This document shows, in pieces, positions 20,591 to 31,727 of a DNA stretch of 64,000 nt. A program made the translations under genes and the position numbers. This DNA comes from Ramlibacter terrae (GTDB taxonomy: Bacteria; Pseudomonadota; Gammaproteobacteria; Burkholderiales; Burkholderiaceae_C), in contig CP053418.1 in NCBI GenBank assembly GCA_013127575.1, positions 1-64,000 on the forward strand, read 5' to 3'. A model generated the notes under the pieces. That model was given only the letters and a program-made list of their open reading frames with translations, did no database searches and was not told the origin of the DNA. Each line of letters starts with the position of its first letter. Positions within the stretch are counted from its first letter, which is position 1.

Positions 20591-21434
20591 TCAGGCCCAG
20601 GTGACGCCGGCGGCCTGGTGCTGCGTGCCGAGGGTTCTGCAGGAAGCCGGTGAGCACGCCGTTGAACGCTTCGGGCTTCTCGAAGTACGCCGTGTGGGCG
20701 GCGTCGGCGATCAGTGCCAGCTTGCTGTGCGGCACCAGCGCGCGCACCTTGCGGCCGACGTCGGGCGAGACGGTCTTGTCCTGCTCGCCCCACACCAGCA
20801 GCACCGGGAAGTCGGCCTTGGCAAGCTGCTCGCCGACCACTTCCTTGTCGAGATCGGATGCGATGTAGTTGCCCAGCGCGGCGAACGACTCCTTGGCGCC
20901 GGCGGAGTTGTTGATCCGCCATTCCTCTTCCAGCATGTCCGGCGTGACGAGCGCCGGGTCAGCGATGACGCGCGCCATCTTGCCGGCCACGCCTTCGCGC
21001 GTCTGGTTGTTGGCGCCAGCCTGGATGCGTCCGGCGGCTTCGGCGCCGATCGGCACCAGGCCCATGCTGCCGACCAGCACGATGCCGTTGACCCGCTCCG
21101 GGTGTTCGCACGCGTATGACGCGACGACGTGGCCGCCGAGCGAGGTGCCGACGATGGTGGCCTTGCGGGCGCCGATCGCGTCGAGGACGTGGCCCAGCAC
21201 CTCGCGGTACGCGGGCACCGAGCAGGCGACGCCTTCGCCCTTGGACGCGAAGCCGTGGCCGGGCAGGTCGAAGGCGTACACGTGGTAGCCGGCGGCCGCG
21301 ATGGCGTCGATGTTGCGGATCCACCGGTCGGCGCGTCCACCGGTGCCGTGCACCAGCACCACCGTGCGGTCGCCCGAGCCGGCTTCCAGCACGCGGGTGA
21401 GGACGGGGCCGGCGGCGAGGGGATAACTGATCAT
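20591..21434 (-). CDS. Alpha/beta hydrolase, meta-cleavage product hydrolase-like
   Basis: About 280 residues. Oxyanion loop HGTGG near residue 30, nucleophile elbow VGTSLGG near 100, acid in VWGEQDKTVS and catalytic histidine in IADAAHTAYFEKP. The overall layout resembles MhpC/BphD C-C bond hydrolases. AGGAG lies 5 bases before the ATG. It precedes the amidohydrolase by 3 bases, so the two form one operon under the IclR gene upstream. A frame slip near 20630 affects only the last 15 residues. Confidence 0.82.
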
Positions 21435-21550
21435 GCGCACTCCTGATTCACTGAGTGAATTGACTATTCAGAAGCCGCTGATTGTTCGGGCGCGCGTTCG
21501 ACCGGGCATCGGGAGTTGCACCGGGAGTGAATGAATAGGTCGGTGAATAG

Positions 21551-21605
21551 GTGCGCACGCGAGCGTGCACACCCTACAGTAGGGTGTGCAGCTTGCTGCG
21601 CACCA
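21551..21605. repeat. Dispersed palindromic repeat, family A, copy 1
   Basis: Contains GTGCACACCCTAC, a 4-base loop, GTAGGGTGTGCAG and CTGCGCACC. Related copies lie at 35611-35637 and 62149-62220. It sits between the IclR stop and the hydrolase start. Confidence 0.65.
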
Positions 21606-21617
21606 TCCTGCGCGTGA

Positions 21618-22408
21618 TCAGTCCGCCGCCAGCCGCTCCACGATCGGCCGCAACTGCTTCGCCGCGGCGATCAGCGCCTGCCCCGCCTCTTCGCGCACGG
21701 CTGTCGGCGCGAAGACCGAACTCGCCGAGGTGCAGATCAGCACGTACGGCACAGGCTCCATCGCCAGCGGAATCGACACCGTGGTCAGACCCGGAAAGAA
21801 GGTGTCGACGTTCGTCACGTAGCCATCGCGCCCGAAGTCGGCGATGGCCGCCAGCGCCGGCTTCTCCGCGTTGCGGTACAGCGCCGGGTCGGCCTTGCGG
21901 CACTCCTGCATCACCTGCTTGCGCTGCGCCGCCGGCAGGCCGGCGAGGTACGCCCAGCCGGTGCCGCTGCTGATGATCGGCACCTCGGAGCCCACGCGCA
22001 CGTTCAGCCGCAGGTAGGCGTCCCCGGCTTCGCAGCGCTGCAGGTACAGCATGCTGGTGCCTTCGCGCGTGGACAAGCTGGCCGCCGCCTTGAAGCGGTT
22101 GGCGATGTCCTCCAGCAGCGGACGCGCCAGCGCCGCCAGTTCCACCGTGTCGAGCGCGGAGTAGCCGAGCGTCAGGATCGACAGCCCGGGCCGGAAGCGC
22201 GAGCCGTCACCGTCGGCGACCGGTAGCCGCCATGCTCCAGCGTCTTGCACAGGCGCCACACGGTCGGCTGCGGCAGCCCGGTCATCCGCGCGAGCTCGCT
22301 GCTGCCCGGGCGTTCGCGTCCATGGTCGAAGCAGCGCAGCACCTGCAGGCCGCGCAGCAGGCCGGTCACCGTGGGCTGGCCCTGCTTCTTGGCGGGCTTC
22401 GTGGCCAT
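21618..22408 (-). CDS. IclR-family transcriptional regulator
   Basis: About 263 residues. The N-terminal winged helix has VTGLLRGLQVLRCF, SSELARMTGLPQPTVWRLCKTL and GGYLVADGDGSRFRPG. The effector domain has MLYLQRCE, VPIISSGTGWAYLAG and TVSIPLAMEPVPYVL. It lies upstream of the hydrolase-amidohydrolase-Bug operon on the same strand and probably controls it. A T is missing near 22215 (CCTGG). Confidence 0.88.
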
Positions 22409-22414
22409 CGGCGT

Positions 22415-23009
22415 TCAACCGCAGTCGTGCTTGCCCGGCGACCAGTCGCCACCCGGCGCCGCCTTGCGCGCCACTTCGAGCGGCACCGCCTCCAGCGGCG
22501 TGCCCATGCTGTCGTTCCAGCGGTTCAGGAAGCCGAACATCGCGACCACGCCGAGGATTTCGACGATCTCGCCTTCGCTCCAGTGCGCCCGCACGCGCGC
22601 GAAGACCTCGTCGGTGACGGCGTTCGGCTGCGACGCGGCGGCCAGCGCGAAGGCCAGCGCCGAACGCTCGCGCTCGTCGTACAGCGGGCTGCTCTCGTAG
22701 GTCCACACGGCCGCGAGCTTCTCGTCGCTCACGCCGAAGTTGTGCGCGCCCAGCAGCGTGTGCGCCTGGCAGTACAGGCAACCCGCGGCCTTGCTCGCCA
22801 CGTGGCCGAGCAGGCGGCGGAAGCCCGGTCGACCTCGCCGGCCGGGTCCATCACCGCGGCGTTCAGGTCGGCGAAGGCCTTCACCAGCTTCGGCTTGCGC
22901 TGCATGGTGAGCACGCTGTTGGGCGTGAAGCCGAGGGTGGACAGGAAGAAGTCGAAGTGCGCCTTCAGTTCGGGCGTGGTCTCGGGGGAAGGGGTTGAAG
23001 TCGGGCCAT
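22415..23009 (-). CDS. Carboxymuconolactone decarboxylase/AhpD-like peroxidase-related protein
   Basis: About 198 residues. The AhpD-like helical fold has GFTPNSVLTMQRKPKLVKAF, a redox-type Cys-x2-Cys in GCLYCQAHT near residue 85, and EIVEILGVVAMFGFLNRWND. Proteins of this kind are alkylhydroperoxidase-related. The start MARLQP at 23009 appears only if one C is restored in a C-run near 22990; a second C is missing near 22815 (CCCGGG). It ends 7 bases before the IclR gene and is probably cotranscribed with it. Confidence 0.8.
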
Positions 23010-23080
23010 GCGAAGAGTATGCATGGACGCCCGGGCGCGGCAGAATAGGTGTTCGCATGCCAACACAAACAGGAGACAAC

Positions 23081-24060
23081 ATGCAGTTCACCAGGCGCAG
23101 CCTGCTCCAGTCCGCGGCCGCCACCTCGCTCATGGCCGGCCTCCCTTTCGCCCGTGCGCAACAGCTCGACGTCGCGCGCATCTACGGCGGCTTCGCTGCC
23201 GGCGGTTCCGTCGACACGCTCTCGCGCCGTTTCGCCGAGAAGCTCGCGCCCGACTACGCCAAGGCCGTCTGGTCGAGCCGAAGCCCGGCGCCGGCGGCCA
23301 GCTCGCGATCAGCGTCACCAAGGGCAGCCCGCCCGACGGCCGCCACATGGTGGTCACGCCGATGTCGATGCTGTGCATCTATCCGCACACCTTCCGCAAG
23401 CTGCCCTACGACCCGGTCGCCGACCTCACCCCGGTCTCGGTGCTCGCCAATTTCGAGTGCGGTTTCGGTGTCGGTCCCGCGGTGCCGGCGGAAGTGCGCA
23501 CCGTCCCGCAGTTCCGGCGTGGGCCAAGGCCAACCCGACCAAGGCCAGCTTCGGCTCGCCGGGCGCGGGATCGTCGGTGCACTTCATCGGCATGCTGCTC
23601 GGACGCGACGCCGGCGTCGAACTGACGCACGTCGGCTACCGCGGCTCGCAGCCCGCGATGCTCGACATGATGGGCGGCCAGCTGCCCGCCATCTCCGCGC
23701 CGCTGGGCGAATTCCTGCCCCACGGCCAGCGGCAAGGTGCGCCTGCTCGGCACCTCCGGCCCGAAGCGCAGCCAGTTCGCACCCAACGTGCCCACCTACA
23801 CCGAGCAGGGCTTCAAGAACATTGTGTTCGAGGAGCAGTTCAGCCTGTACCTGCCGGCGGGCGCTTCGCCGGCGGTGGTGGAACGGCTGCACCAGCACGT
23901 GGTGCGGGCCATGGCCGCGCCCGAAGTCGCAGCCGGCCTGGCGACCTTCGCCATCGTGCCTGCCACTTCGACGCCGGCGGAACTGGTGGCGCTGCAGAAG
24001 AAGGACCTCGAGCGCTGGGCGCCGGTGGTGAAGGCGATCGGCTTCACCGCCGACAGCTGA
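23081..24060 (+). CDS. Bug/TctC-family binding protein, twin-arginine signal
   Basis: About 327 residues. The leader MQFTRRSLLQSAAATSLMAG has a twin-arginine motif, so export may be by Tat. AGGAGA precedes the ATG by 5 bases. Body motifs are YGGFAAGGSVDTLSRRF, VEPKPGAGGQLA, KASFGSPGAGSSVHF, VGYRGSQPAMLDMMGGQL and FEEQFSLYLPAGAS. It is the only plus-strand Bug gene in the window and stands alone. Missing bases near 23270 (CCTGG), 23516 (CCTGG) and 23727 (CACCTGG read CACGG, two bases). Confidence 0.88.
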
Positions 24061-24064
24061 GGCC

Positions 24065-25081
24065 TCAGGGCCCGCCGCGCCCGCCCGTGCTGCCGTACAC
24101 CTGCCCGCTCGCGTAGCTGGCCTCCTGCGACGCCAGCAGCACGAAGATGCCGGCGATCTCGGCCGGCTGGCCCGGCCGGCCCGGGGGCGTGTCGCTGCCG
24201 AACTTCGGCAGTTCCTCCGGCATCTGGCCGCCGCTCGGCTGCAGCGGCGTCCAGTACGGCCCGGGCGCCACCGCGTTCACGCGGATGCCGCGCGGCGCGA
24301 GCTGCTTCGCCAGGCACTTGGTGAAGTTGACGATGCCGGCCTTGGTGGCCGCGTAGTCCAGCAGCTGCTCCGGCGGTTCGTACGCCACCACCGATGCGGT
24401 GTTGATGATGGCCGAGCCCGGCGGCATGCGCGGGATCGCGGCCTTGGTGATCCAGAACAGCGCGTAGAGGTCGTCTTCAAGGTCCAGTCGAGCTGTTCGG
24501 TCGTGATGTCGAGGATCGACTTCTGCGCGGCCTGCTTGGCCGCGTTGTTGCACAGGATGTCGAGCCCGCCGAGCTGCTGCGCCGCATCGGCCACCAGCTT
24601 CTGGCAGAAGGCCTCGTTGCGGATGTCGCCCGGCAGCGCCACCGCCTTGCGCCCGGCCTGCCGGATCAGCGCGACGACTTCGCGCGCGTCTTCCTCTTCC
24701 TGCGGCAGGTAGCCGATGGCGACGTCTGCGCCTTCGCGCGCGAAGGCGATCGCGGCCGCGCGGCCCAGCCCCGAGTCGCCGCCGGTGATCAAGGCCTTGC
24801 GCCCCGCCAGCCGGCCGGAGCCGACATAGCTCGCCTCGCCATGGTCGGGCCGCGGATTCATGTTCCGCGCGAGGCCGGGCCACGGTTGCTGCTGCGCCGG
24901 GAAGGGCGGCTTGGGGTACGCGTTGCGGGGATCCTGCATGGGGAGGCGGGGGCGCCGCCAGCCGCCGCCGGGGCCTGCGCGTGGGCGCCGCCCACCAGCA
25001 CGGGCGCGGCTGCCAGCCCGCCCATCCAGCCGGGGCCGCCCGGCGCGAAGCCGGCTTGTCGGAGAGGTCGTCGTCGTTCAT
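24065..25081 (-). CDS. Short-chain dehydrogenase/reductase, YghA/YhdG group, with N-terminal extension
   Basis: The core of about 291 residues starts MQDPRNAYPKPPFP at 24939 and has the classical SDR order: ALITGGDSGLGRAAAIAFAREG (cofactor loop), NNAA, an active-site SAIINTAS...YAATKAG (Ser and Tyr-x3-Lys), then VNAVAPGPYWTPL. This group carries the conserved NPRPDHGE lead before the fold. A longer frame from ATG 25081 would add about 48 residues including GPGWMGGLAAAPVLVGGAHAQ, which looks like a secretion signal. Gaps near 25050 (CCCGG), 24950 and 24495 make the exact start uncertain. NAD(P) oxidoreductase; substrate unknown. Confidence 0.82.
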   Translation of the reverse strand: MNDDDLSDKPASRRAAPAGWAGWQPRPCWWAAPTRRPRRRLAAPPPPHAGSPQRVPQAALPGAAATVARPRAEHESAARPWRGELCRLRPAGGAQGLDHRRRLGAGPRGRDRLRARRRRRRHRLPAAGRGRRARSRRADPAGRAQGGGAAGRHPQRGLLPEAGGRCGAAARRARHPVQQRGQAGRAEVDPRHHDRTARLDLEDDLYALFWITKAAIPRMPPGSAIINTASVVAYEPPEQLLDYAATKAGIVNFTKCLAKQLAPRGIRVNAVAPGPYWTPLQPSGGQMPEELPKFGSDTPPGRPGQPAEIAGIFVLLASQEASYASGQVYGSTGGRGGP

Positions 25082-25203
25082 CCGATGCAATGTGGCACGC
25101 ACGCTCCCGGCGTGTTGTAGGACGCCAATGATGGAGCGCGCTCCTACGCGCAGCCCCTGCGCGGCCACCCAGAATGGGCCGCTGCAATGCAAAGGAGCAA
25201 CCC

Positions 25204-25414
25204 ATGCCCGACCGTTTGAAGCAGGGTGACCGGTGGAGTGGAACACTTCCCGGGGCCGCACCACCGGCACCGTGAAGAAGAAGCTGACGAAGCCCACCGA
25301 CATCAAGGGCCACCACGTCGCCGCCTCGCAGGCGAACCCCGAGTACCGGTGGAGAGCAGCAAGACCGGTGCGCAGGCCGCGCACAAACCGAAGGCGCTGC
25401 GCAAGAAGCGCTAG
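25204..25414 (+). CDS. DUF2945 (HVA1-like) small protein
   Basis: 70 residues after repair: MPDRLKQGDRVEWNTSRG, then TTGTVKKKLTKPTDIKGHHVAAS, and YRVESSKTGAQAAHKPKALRKK. This is the hypervirulence-associated/DUF2945 SH3-like family of unknown function. Both missing bases (25232 and 25349) are a G in CCGGGTGG, and each restores the conserved VEW and VES segments. Confidence 0.82.
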
Positions 25415-25544
25415 GAGCGGCGCAGCGCGAGCCGTCCGGCCAACCCGCCGTCCGGTCCAAAACCCTGCGCCGACGCTGGACGGTGGCCGATGCGCCGCGC
25501 AGGCCACGGCCTACGCCCGGGAGCGCGACAGCGTCCCAGAATGC

Positions 25545-28500
25545 ATGGGTGACACAACAACACCAGGGGCGGCGCCGACTTCATCGTCGGCAGCGGGGAG
25601 ATGGCGGACCTCATCCGGCGCAAGGATTGGTCGTGCACGCCCCGGGCCCGATCGAGGGCTGGCCGCAGAGCCTGCGCACGACGGTCAGCCTGTGCCTGGC
25701 GTCCAACTTCCCCATCAACATCATCTGGGGACCGCAGCACGTCCAGATCTACAACGACGGCTACCGCGTGGTCTGCGGCGACGCGCACCCGCGCGCGCTG
25801 GGGCAAGGGTACGACGTCACCGGGCGAGCGCGTGGCCGGCCGTGGGCGGGCCGTTCGGCACGGCCCTCGCCGGCAACACCAGCTTCCTGGAAAACCAGCG
25901 CATGTTCCTCACGCGCAACGGCTACCTCGAAGAGACCTTCTTCACCTTCTCGCTGTCGCCGATCCGCGCCGAAGACGGCAGCATCGGCGGCCTGTTCCAC
26001 CCGGTGACGGAGACCACGGCCACGATGCTGGCCGAGCGCCGCACGCGCGCGTTGCGCGACCTGAGCGGCGCGCTCGAGGGCGTCGGCGAGGCACAGGGCC
26101 TGGGCCCGGCGGTGGTGCAGGCGCTGGAGCCGTTCGCCTTCGACGTGCCGCTGCTGATGTTCTACGAACTCGACGAGCGCGCGCAGTGCTACCGGCTGCG
26201 GGCGCACCGGGGGCTGGGCCAGCAGGCCCAGCAGCAAATGGCGCGGCTGCCGCTCGAGGCGGACGGCCCCCGGCCGGTGCGCCAGGCCGTGCGCGCGCCG
26301 GGCATGACCCTCGTCGATGCGATGCCGTCCAGCCTGGCTTCGCAGCGTTGCGGACCGTACGAGGAACCGTCGGCGCGCGCAGTGATGCTGCCGATCACCG
26401 TGCCCGGCGGCGGACCGCCTCCAGTCTTGCTGGTGGTCGCGGCGTCGCCGCGCCTGCCGTTCGACGAGGGCTACCGCAACTTCCTGCAGTTGCTCGCCAG
26501 CTCGGTGGCCGGCCTGCTCGGGTCCGTGCGCGCGCTGGAGGACGAGCGCCGCCGCGCCGCGGCGCTGGCCGAGATCGACCGCGCCAAGACCGCCTTCTTC
26601 TCCAACGTCAGCCACGAGTTCCGCACGCCGCTGACGCTGCTGCTCGGGCCGCTGGAGGACGCGCTGCAGAAAGGCGAGACGCTGCCGCCCGCGGTCCACG
26701 AGCAGCTCTCGCTGGCGCACCGGAATGCGCAGCGGCTGCTCAAGCTGGTGAACTCGCTGCTGGACTTCTCGCGCATCGAAGCGGGCCGCGCGCAGGTCGC
26801 GTTCGAACCGGTGGACTGGCCGCCTTGACCGCGGACATCGCCTCCACCTTCCGCTCCGCCACCGACCGCGCGGGCCTCTCACTGCAGATCGACGCATCGC
26901 CCCTGCCGCAGCCCGTGTACGTCGACCGCGGGATGTGGGAGACCATCCTGCTCAACCTGCTGTCCAACGCGTTCAAGTTCACCTTCCACGGCTTCATTCG
27001 CGTCGAGGTGCACCAGAAGGCTGGGGCGACGCATGCACAGGTGGCCGTGACCGACACCGGCACCGGCATCCCGCAGCACGAGCTGCCGCGCCTGTTCGAG
27101 CGCTTCCACCGCATCGAAGGCGCGCACGGCCGCTCGTACGAAGGCTCGGGCATCGGCCTGGCGCTGGTGCAGGAACTGGTCAGGCTGCACGGCGCCGAGA
27201 TCGAGGTGAGCAGCCGGGAAGGCCGCGGCACCACGTTCACCATCAACCTGCCGTTCGGCCGGAGCCACCTGCCGCAGGGGCAGCTGGCCAGCGGCGGCGA
27301 AGCGGCGGACCCGCGGCGTGCCAACGGCTACGTGGAAGAGGCTTTGCGCTGGCTGCCCGACGCCCCGCGGGCGCCGATGGCGAGCGAGCCGCTGGAGGCC
27401 GCCGAACCCGGCGTGCGCGGCGGCCACGTGCTGCTGGCCGATGACAACGCCGACATGCGGGCCTACGTGGCGCGCCTGCTCGCCTCGCAAGGCATCGAGG
27501 TCGCGACGGCCAGCAACGGCGAGGAGGCGCTGGCCCGGCCCGCCAGCGCATGCCGGACCTGGTGCTCACCGACGTGATGATGCCCGGGCTGGACGGCTTC
27601 GGCCTGCTGGCCGCCATCCGCGCGGACGCAGCGCTGCGGCAGGTGCCGGTGCTGCTGCTGTCGGCGCGCGCGGGGCAGGAGGCGCGCGTGGAAGGCCTCG
27701 CGGCCGGCGCCGACGATTACCTGACCAAGCCGTTCTCGGCGCGCGAACTGGTCGCCCGCGTTTCAGCCAACCTGCGCCTGAACAGCGAACGCCGGCAGGC
27801 GGCCACCGCCGTCGCGGGTTCCGAGGCGCGGCTGCGCACCATCTTCCGGGCCAGCTACCTGTTCCGGGGCCTGCTGTCGCCGGACGGCTGCGTGCGCGAT
27901 GCCAACGCCACCTCGCTGAAAGCGATCGCGCAGCCGCTGGAAGCGGTGGCCGGCCGGCTGCTGTGGGAGACACCGTGGTTCGCGTCCACGCCGGAAGTCG
28001 CGGAAACGGTGCGTGCGGGCGTTGCGTCGGCCGCTTCCGGCGAGACAGTGCGCACGGAGCTGCGGCTGGAGCTGCCGGTCGGCGGCTGGCGCGAATTCGA
28101 TTTCACGCTGCGGCCCGTGGAGGACGGGGACGGCCACGTGGTGGCCATCGTGTCCGAGGCCGTGGAGATCACCGATCGCAAGCGCGTGGAGGCCGCGCTG
28201 CACGAAGCGCAGAAGCTCGAGGCCGTGGGCCGCCTCACCGGTGGCGTGGCGCACGACTTCAACAACCTGATGATGGTGGTGGCCGGCGGCGTCAGCGTGC
28301 TCGAGCGGCAGCCCGACCCGCAGCGCCAGCGCCAGGCGCTCGACGGCATGCGCCGCGCCGTGGAGCGCGGCTCCGCGCTCACGCGGCAACTGCTCACGTT
28401 CGGCGGAAGCAAGACGCTGGAGGCCAAGGCCATCGACCTGCGCGCGTGCATCGAAGGCATGCAGAGCCTGTTGAACCGCACGCTCGGCGGCCAAGTGCGC

Positions 28501-29319
28501 GTGGTGAGCCACTTCGCGCCGCATCTCTGGCCGGTGCTCGCCGATGCCTCCGAACTGGAGATGGTGCTGCTGAACCTCGGCGTGAATGCGCGCGACGCGA
28601 TGCCGCATGGCGGCACGGTGTCGATCACCGCCGAAAACGTGATGGATCCGCGCGGCCTTCCGGCGGGCGACTACGTGCGGCTCTCGGTGACCGACACCGG
28701 CACCGGGATGGCGCCCGAGGTGCGCGAACGCGCGTTCGAGCCCTTCTTCACCACCAAGGAATTCGGCAAGGGCTCCGGCGTCGGGCTGGCGCAGGTCTAC
28801 GGCTTCGCGAAGGAGTCGGGCGGTAGCGCCGAGATCGACAGCGCGCCCGGCCGCGGCACCACGGTGTCGCTGCTGCTGCCGCGTTCACCCGAGCCCATGA
28901 TGGCTCCCGCGGCGCCGCCGGCGCCACTGCGCACGGTGACGGCCGCGGGGCGGCACCGCGTGCTGCTGGTCGAGGACGACAACGAAGTCGCCGAGGTGGT
29001 GGCCGAGATGCTGGAGCACCTCGGCTACGAGCTGGTGCGGGCCGGCACCGCGGCCGACGCGCTGTTCGCGCTGGAGCACGACGGCCGCATCGACCTGGTG
29101 TTCTCCGACGTGATGATGCCGGGCAGGATGTCCGGGCTGGAGCTGGCCCGCCACGTGAAGCGGGAGCATCCGGAGCTGCCCGTCATCCTCACCTCGGGCT
29201 ATGCCGAATCGTTCCGGCAGGAGGCGCACAACGAAGGCCTGCTGCTGCTGCCCAAGCCCTACGCGATGGACGAACTGGGCGCGCTGGTGGAGCGGGCCCT
29301 GCAGGCCAAGGTGCACTGA
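25545..29319 (+). CDS. Double hybrid sensor histidine kinase (PAS-GAF-kinase-receiver-PAS-kinase-receiver)
   Basis: About 1259 residues, cytoplasmic, without membrane segments. Order: PAS-like input (about 20-140, GPIEGWPQSLRTTVSL), GAF (about 190-340), HisKA with His358 in NVSHEFRTPLT, HATPase with NLLSNAFKFT, DTGTGIP and GSGIGLALV, receiver with Asp678 in LTDVMMPG, a second PAS ending EITDRKRVE, a second kinase with His905 in TGGVAHDFNN, its own HATPase (NLGVNARDAM, DTGTGM), and a final receiver with Asp1190 in FSDVMMPG. Missing bases near 25579 (CCAGG), 25643, 25828, 26819 (CCTGG) and 27545 (CCGGG) all restore one frame. No response-regulator gene is adjacent. Its signal is unknown. Confidence 0.9.
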
Positions 29320-29325
29320 GCGGCG

Positions 29326-30308
29326 TCAGTCCGCGGCCACGAACCCGGTCGCTTTCACGACGCGGCCCCAACGCTCGGTCTCGCCGTTCATCTTCTTCAG
29401 GAACGCGTCGCCGCAGACGCCTGGCGAGACGGTCATGCCGGCGGTGGTCATGCGGGCCTGGAAGTCCGGGCTGGCCGTGATCTGCTCGTGCGCCGCGGTG
29501 AGGCGTTGCACGATCGCGGGCGGCAGCGCCTTAGGACCGGAGAGGCCGAACCACACGGTGCTGGCGAGCTGCGGCAGGCCCACTTCGGCGACGGTCGGCA
29601 CATCGGGCAGCTGCGGGGCGCGCTTCTCGCCGGTGGTGGCATAGGCGACCAGCTTGCCGGCCTTGATGTGCGGCGCCGCGGTCGCGATCTGCACGAAGCC
29701 GAGCGGCGCGACGCCGCCGAGCATGTCGGTGATCTGTTGCGGGCTGCTCTTGTACGGCACGTGCGTCATCTCGGTCTTGAGCGCTTCCGACAGCTGGTAG
29801 CCGAGGAAGTGCGCGGGCGAGCCGGCGGAGTACGACGAGTAGGTCGCCGGCTGCTTCTGCGCCTTGATCCACTGCTGCAGCTCGGCGAAGTTCTTCGCGC
29901 CGACCTGCGGGTGCGCGGCCAGCACCAGGCCCGCTTCGACGCCCCGGCAGATCTGCGCGAAGTCGCCGCCCCTGTACTGCGCCCGCGCGTTCGCGTTGGG
30001 CGTGATCGTCATCATGCCGGCGGTGTTGACCAGCAGCGTGTGGCCGTCGGGCTGCGCGCGCAGGATCTGCTGCGCGGCGATCATGCCGCCGGCGGCGGGC
30101 ACGTTCTCGACGATCACCGGCTGGCCGAGCGCCTTCGCCGGTGGTCGGCCAGCGCGCGTGCATAGACGTCGGGCGGCCCGCCCGCCGTGGAGGGCGCCAG
30201 CAGCTTGATCGCCTTCTGCGGCCAGGCCTGCGCCTGCGCGCCGAGGCCGGCCAGCGCCAGCAGGCCGCACACGATGGCGGCGCGCCGCGTGGTGGGGGTG
30301 AAGGTCAT
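29326..30308 (-). CDS. Bug/TctC-family binding protein upstream partner of the sulfatase
   Basis: About 327 residues with a signal (RRAAIVCGLLALAGLGAQAQA). Motifs are LLAPSTAGGPPDVYAR, VIVENVPAAGGM, YSSYSAGSPAHFLGYQL and MTHVPYKSSPQQITDMLGG. It has a cysteine pair (CRG near 135 and VCGDA near 288) unusual for the family. The sulfatase stop is 31 bases upstream, so the pair is one transcription unit; a sulfated or sulfonated ligand is an inference from that. One T is missing near 30141 (CCTGG). Confidence 0.87.
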
Positions 30309-30339
30309 GTTGTCGTCTCCGTCTCGATGGTGGAAAGGG

Positions 30340-31655
30340 TCAGCGCTGCGGCATGTCGCGGCTGGAGTAGCCCAGGCTCACGGCGGCGTCTTCGGGAATG
30401 GCCGGCACGGTGGCGTCCCAGGCCAGCCGGGCGTCGCGCATGGCCTGCAGGCGCTCCGGCTCGCGGCCGCCGAGGTTGGCGCGCTCGCGCGCGTCGGCGG
30501 ACAGGTCGAACAGGTACTCGTGCTCGTCGACCTTGAGGTACTTCCAGTCGCCCTGCCGCAGCGCGCGCTGCGTGCGGTGCTTCATGCGCCAGTGGAGCGG
30601 CCGCTCGAAGGTGCGCGACGGATCCTTCAGCACGGAAGCGAGCGAGACGCCGTCGAGCGGATAGTCCGGATGCGCGCGGCCGCCGCCGACGTCCAGCAGC
30701 GTGGCCGACCAGTCCATGGTCATGCAGTGCTGGCGGCTCACGCTGCCGGCGGGGATCACGGCGGGCCAGTGCGCGATCCACGGCACGCGGATGCCGCCTT
30801 CGGTCAGGTCCATCTTGCCGCCCACCAGCGGCCAGTTGTCGGAGAAGCGTTCGCCGCCGTTGTCGCTGGTGAAGACGATCAGCGTGTTCTCGAGCTGGCC
30901 GTTGCGGCGCAGCGCTTCGACCAGCCGGCCGATGCCTTCGTCCATGTGCTGGATCATCCGGCGGTAGGTGTGCACGTTGCCGCCGTGCAGGTGGAACAGG
31001 TTGTCGCGCACCTCGTCGGCCACCGGCGCGTCGTCGCGCGTCTCCCACGGCCAGTGCGGCGCGGTGTAGTGCAGGCTGAGGAAGAAGGGCTTCTCCTGCT
31101 GCGCCATGCGGTCGACATGTTCCACCGCGCGCTGCGACAGCAGGTCGGTGAGGTAGCCCGGCTCGTGGTGCGGCTCCTCGCCGATGTAGAGGTCGTGATC
31201 GCCCTTGCCCGAGCAGTGGGTGAAGTAGTCGACGCCGCCGGCCATGATCCCGTAGAAATGGTCGTAGCCGGAGCGCAGCGGGCCGAAGGCGGGCGGGTAG
31301 CCCGGTGCCACTTGCCGATCAGCGCCGTGCTGTAGCCGGCCTCGCGCAGCAGCGAGGGCAGCGTCGGCAGCGAGGGCGGCAGGCCGAGCACGGTGCTGCC
31401 CTTGCTGCGGCTGTTGATCGGCTCTTCCATGCCGCCGCGCACGCGGTACTGGTAGCGCATCGTCATCAGCGCGAAGCGCGTCGGCGAGCACACCGGCGAG
31501 TTGGAATAGCCCTCGGTCAGGCGCAGGCCGCCGGCGGCGAGCGCGTCGAGGTGAGGCGAGGTCGGGCCTTGCGCGCCGTCGCGGCCGCCGTAGCAGCCCA
31601 GGTCGGCGTAGCCGAGGTCGTCGGCAACGATGTAGATGAGGTTGGGAGACTTCAC
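30340..31655 (-). CDS. Type I sulfatase (formylglycine-dependent)
   Basis: About 438 residues without a clear signal peptide. Metal site Asp12-Asp13 in IVADDLGY, the sulfatase signature with Cys56 in VCSPTRFALMT (the cysteine that is oxidised to formylglycine), GKWHLGYPP with the active-site Lys and His, LHYTAPHWPW, and TSDNGGERF with the late metal ligands. It is of the arylsulfatase A-like group acting on sulfate esters. The maturation enzyme (FGE or anSME) is not in the window. One T is missing near 31312 (CCTGG). A divergent LysR gene starts 73 bases away. Confidence 0.9.
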
Positions 31656-31727
31656 GGTCGCCCGAGGATACGGGCGGCGCCGTCATCCGTAAAATCGGCA
31701 GTCGACCGTTTCAACTCAGGTTTTTCT

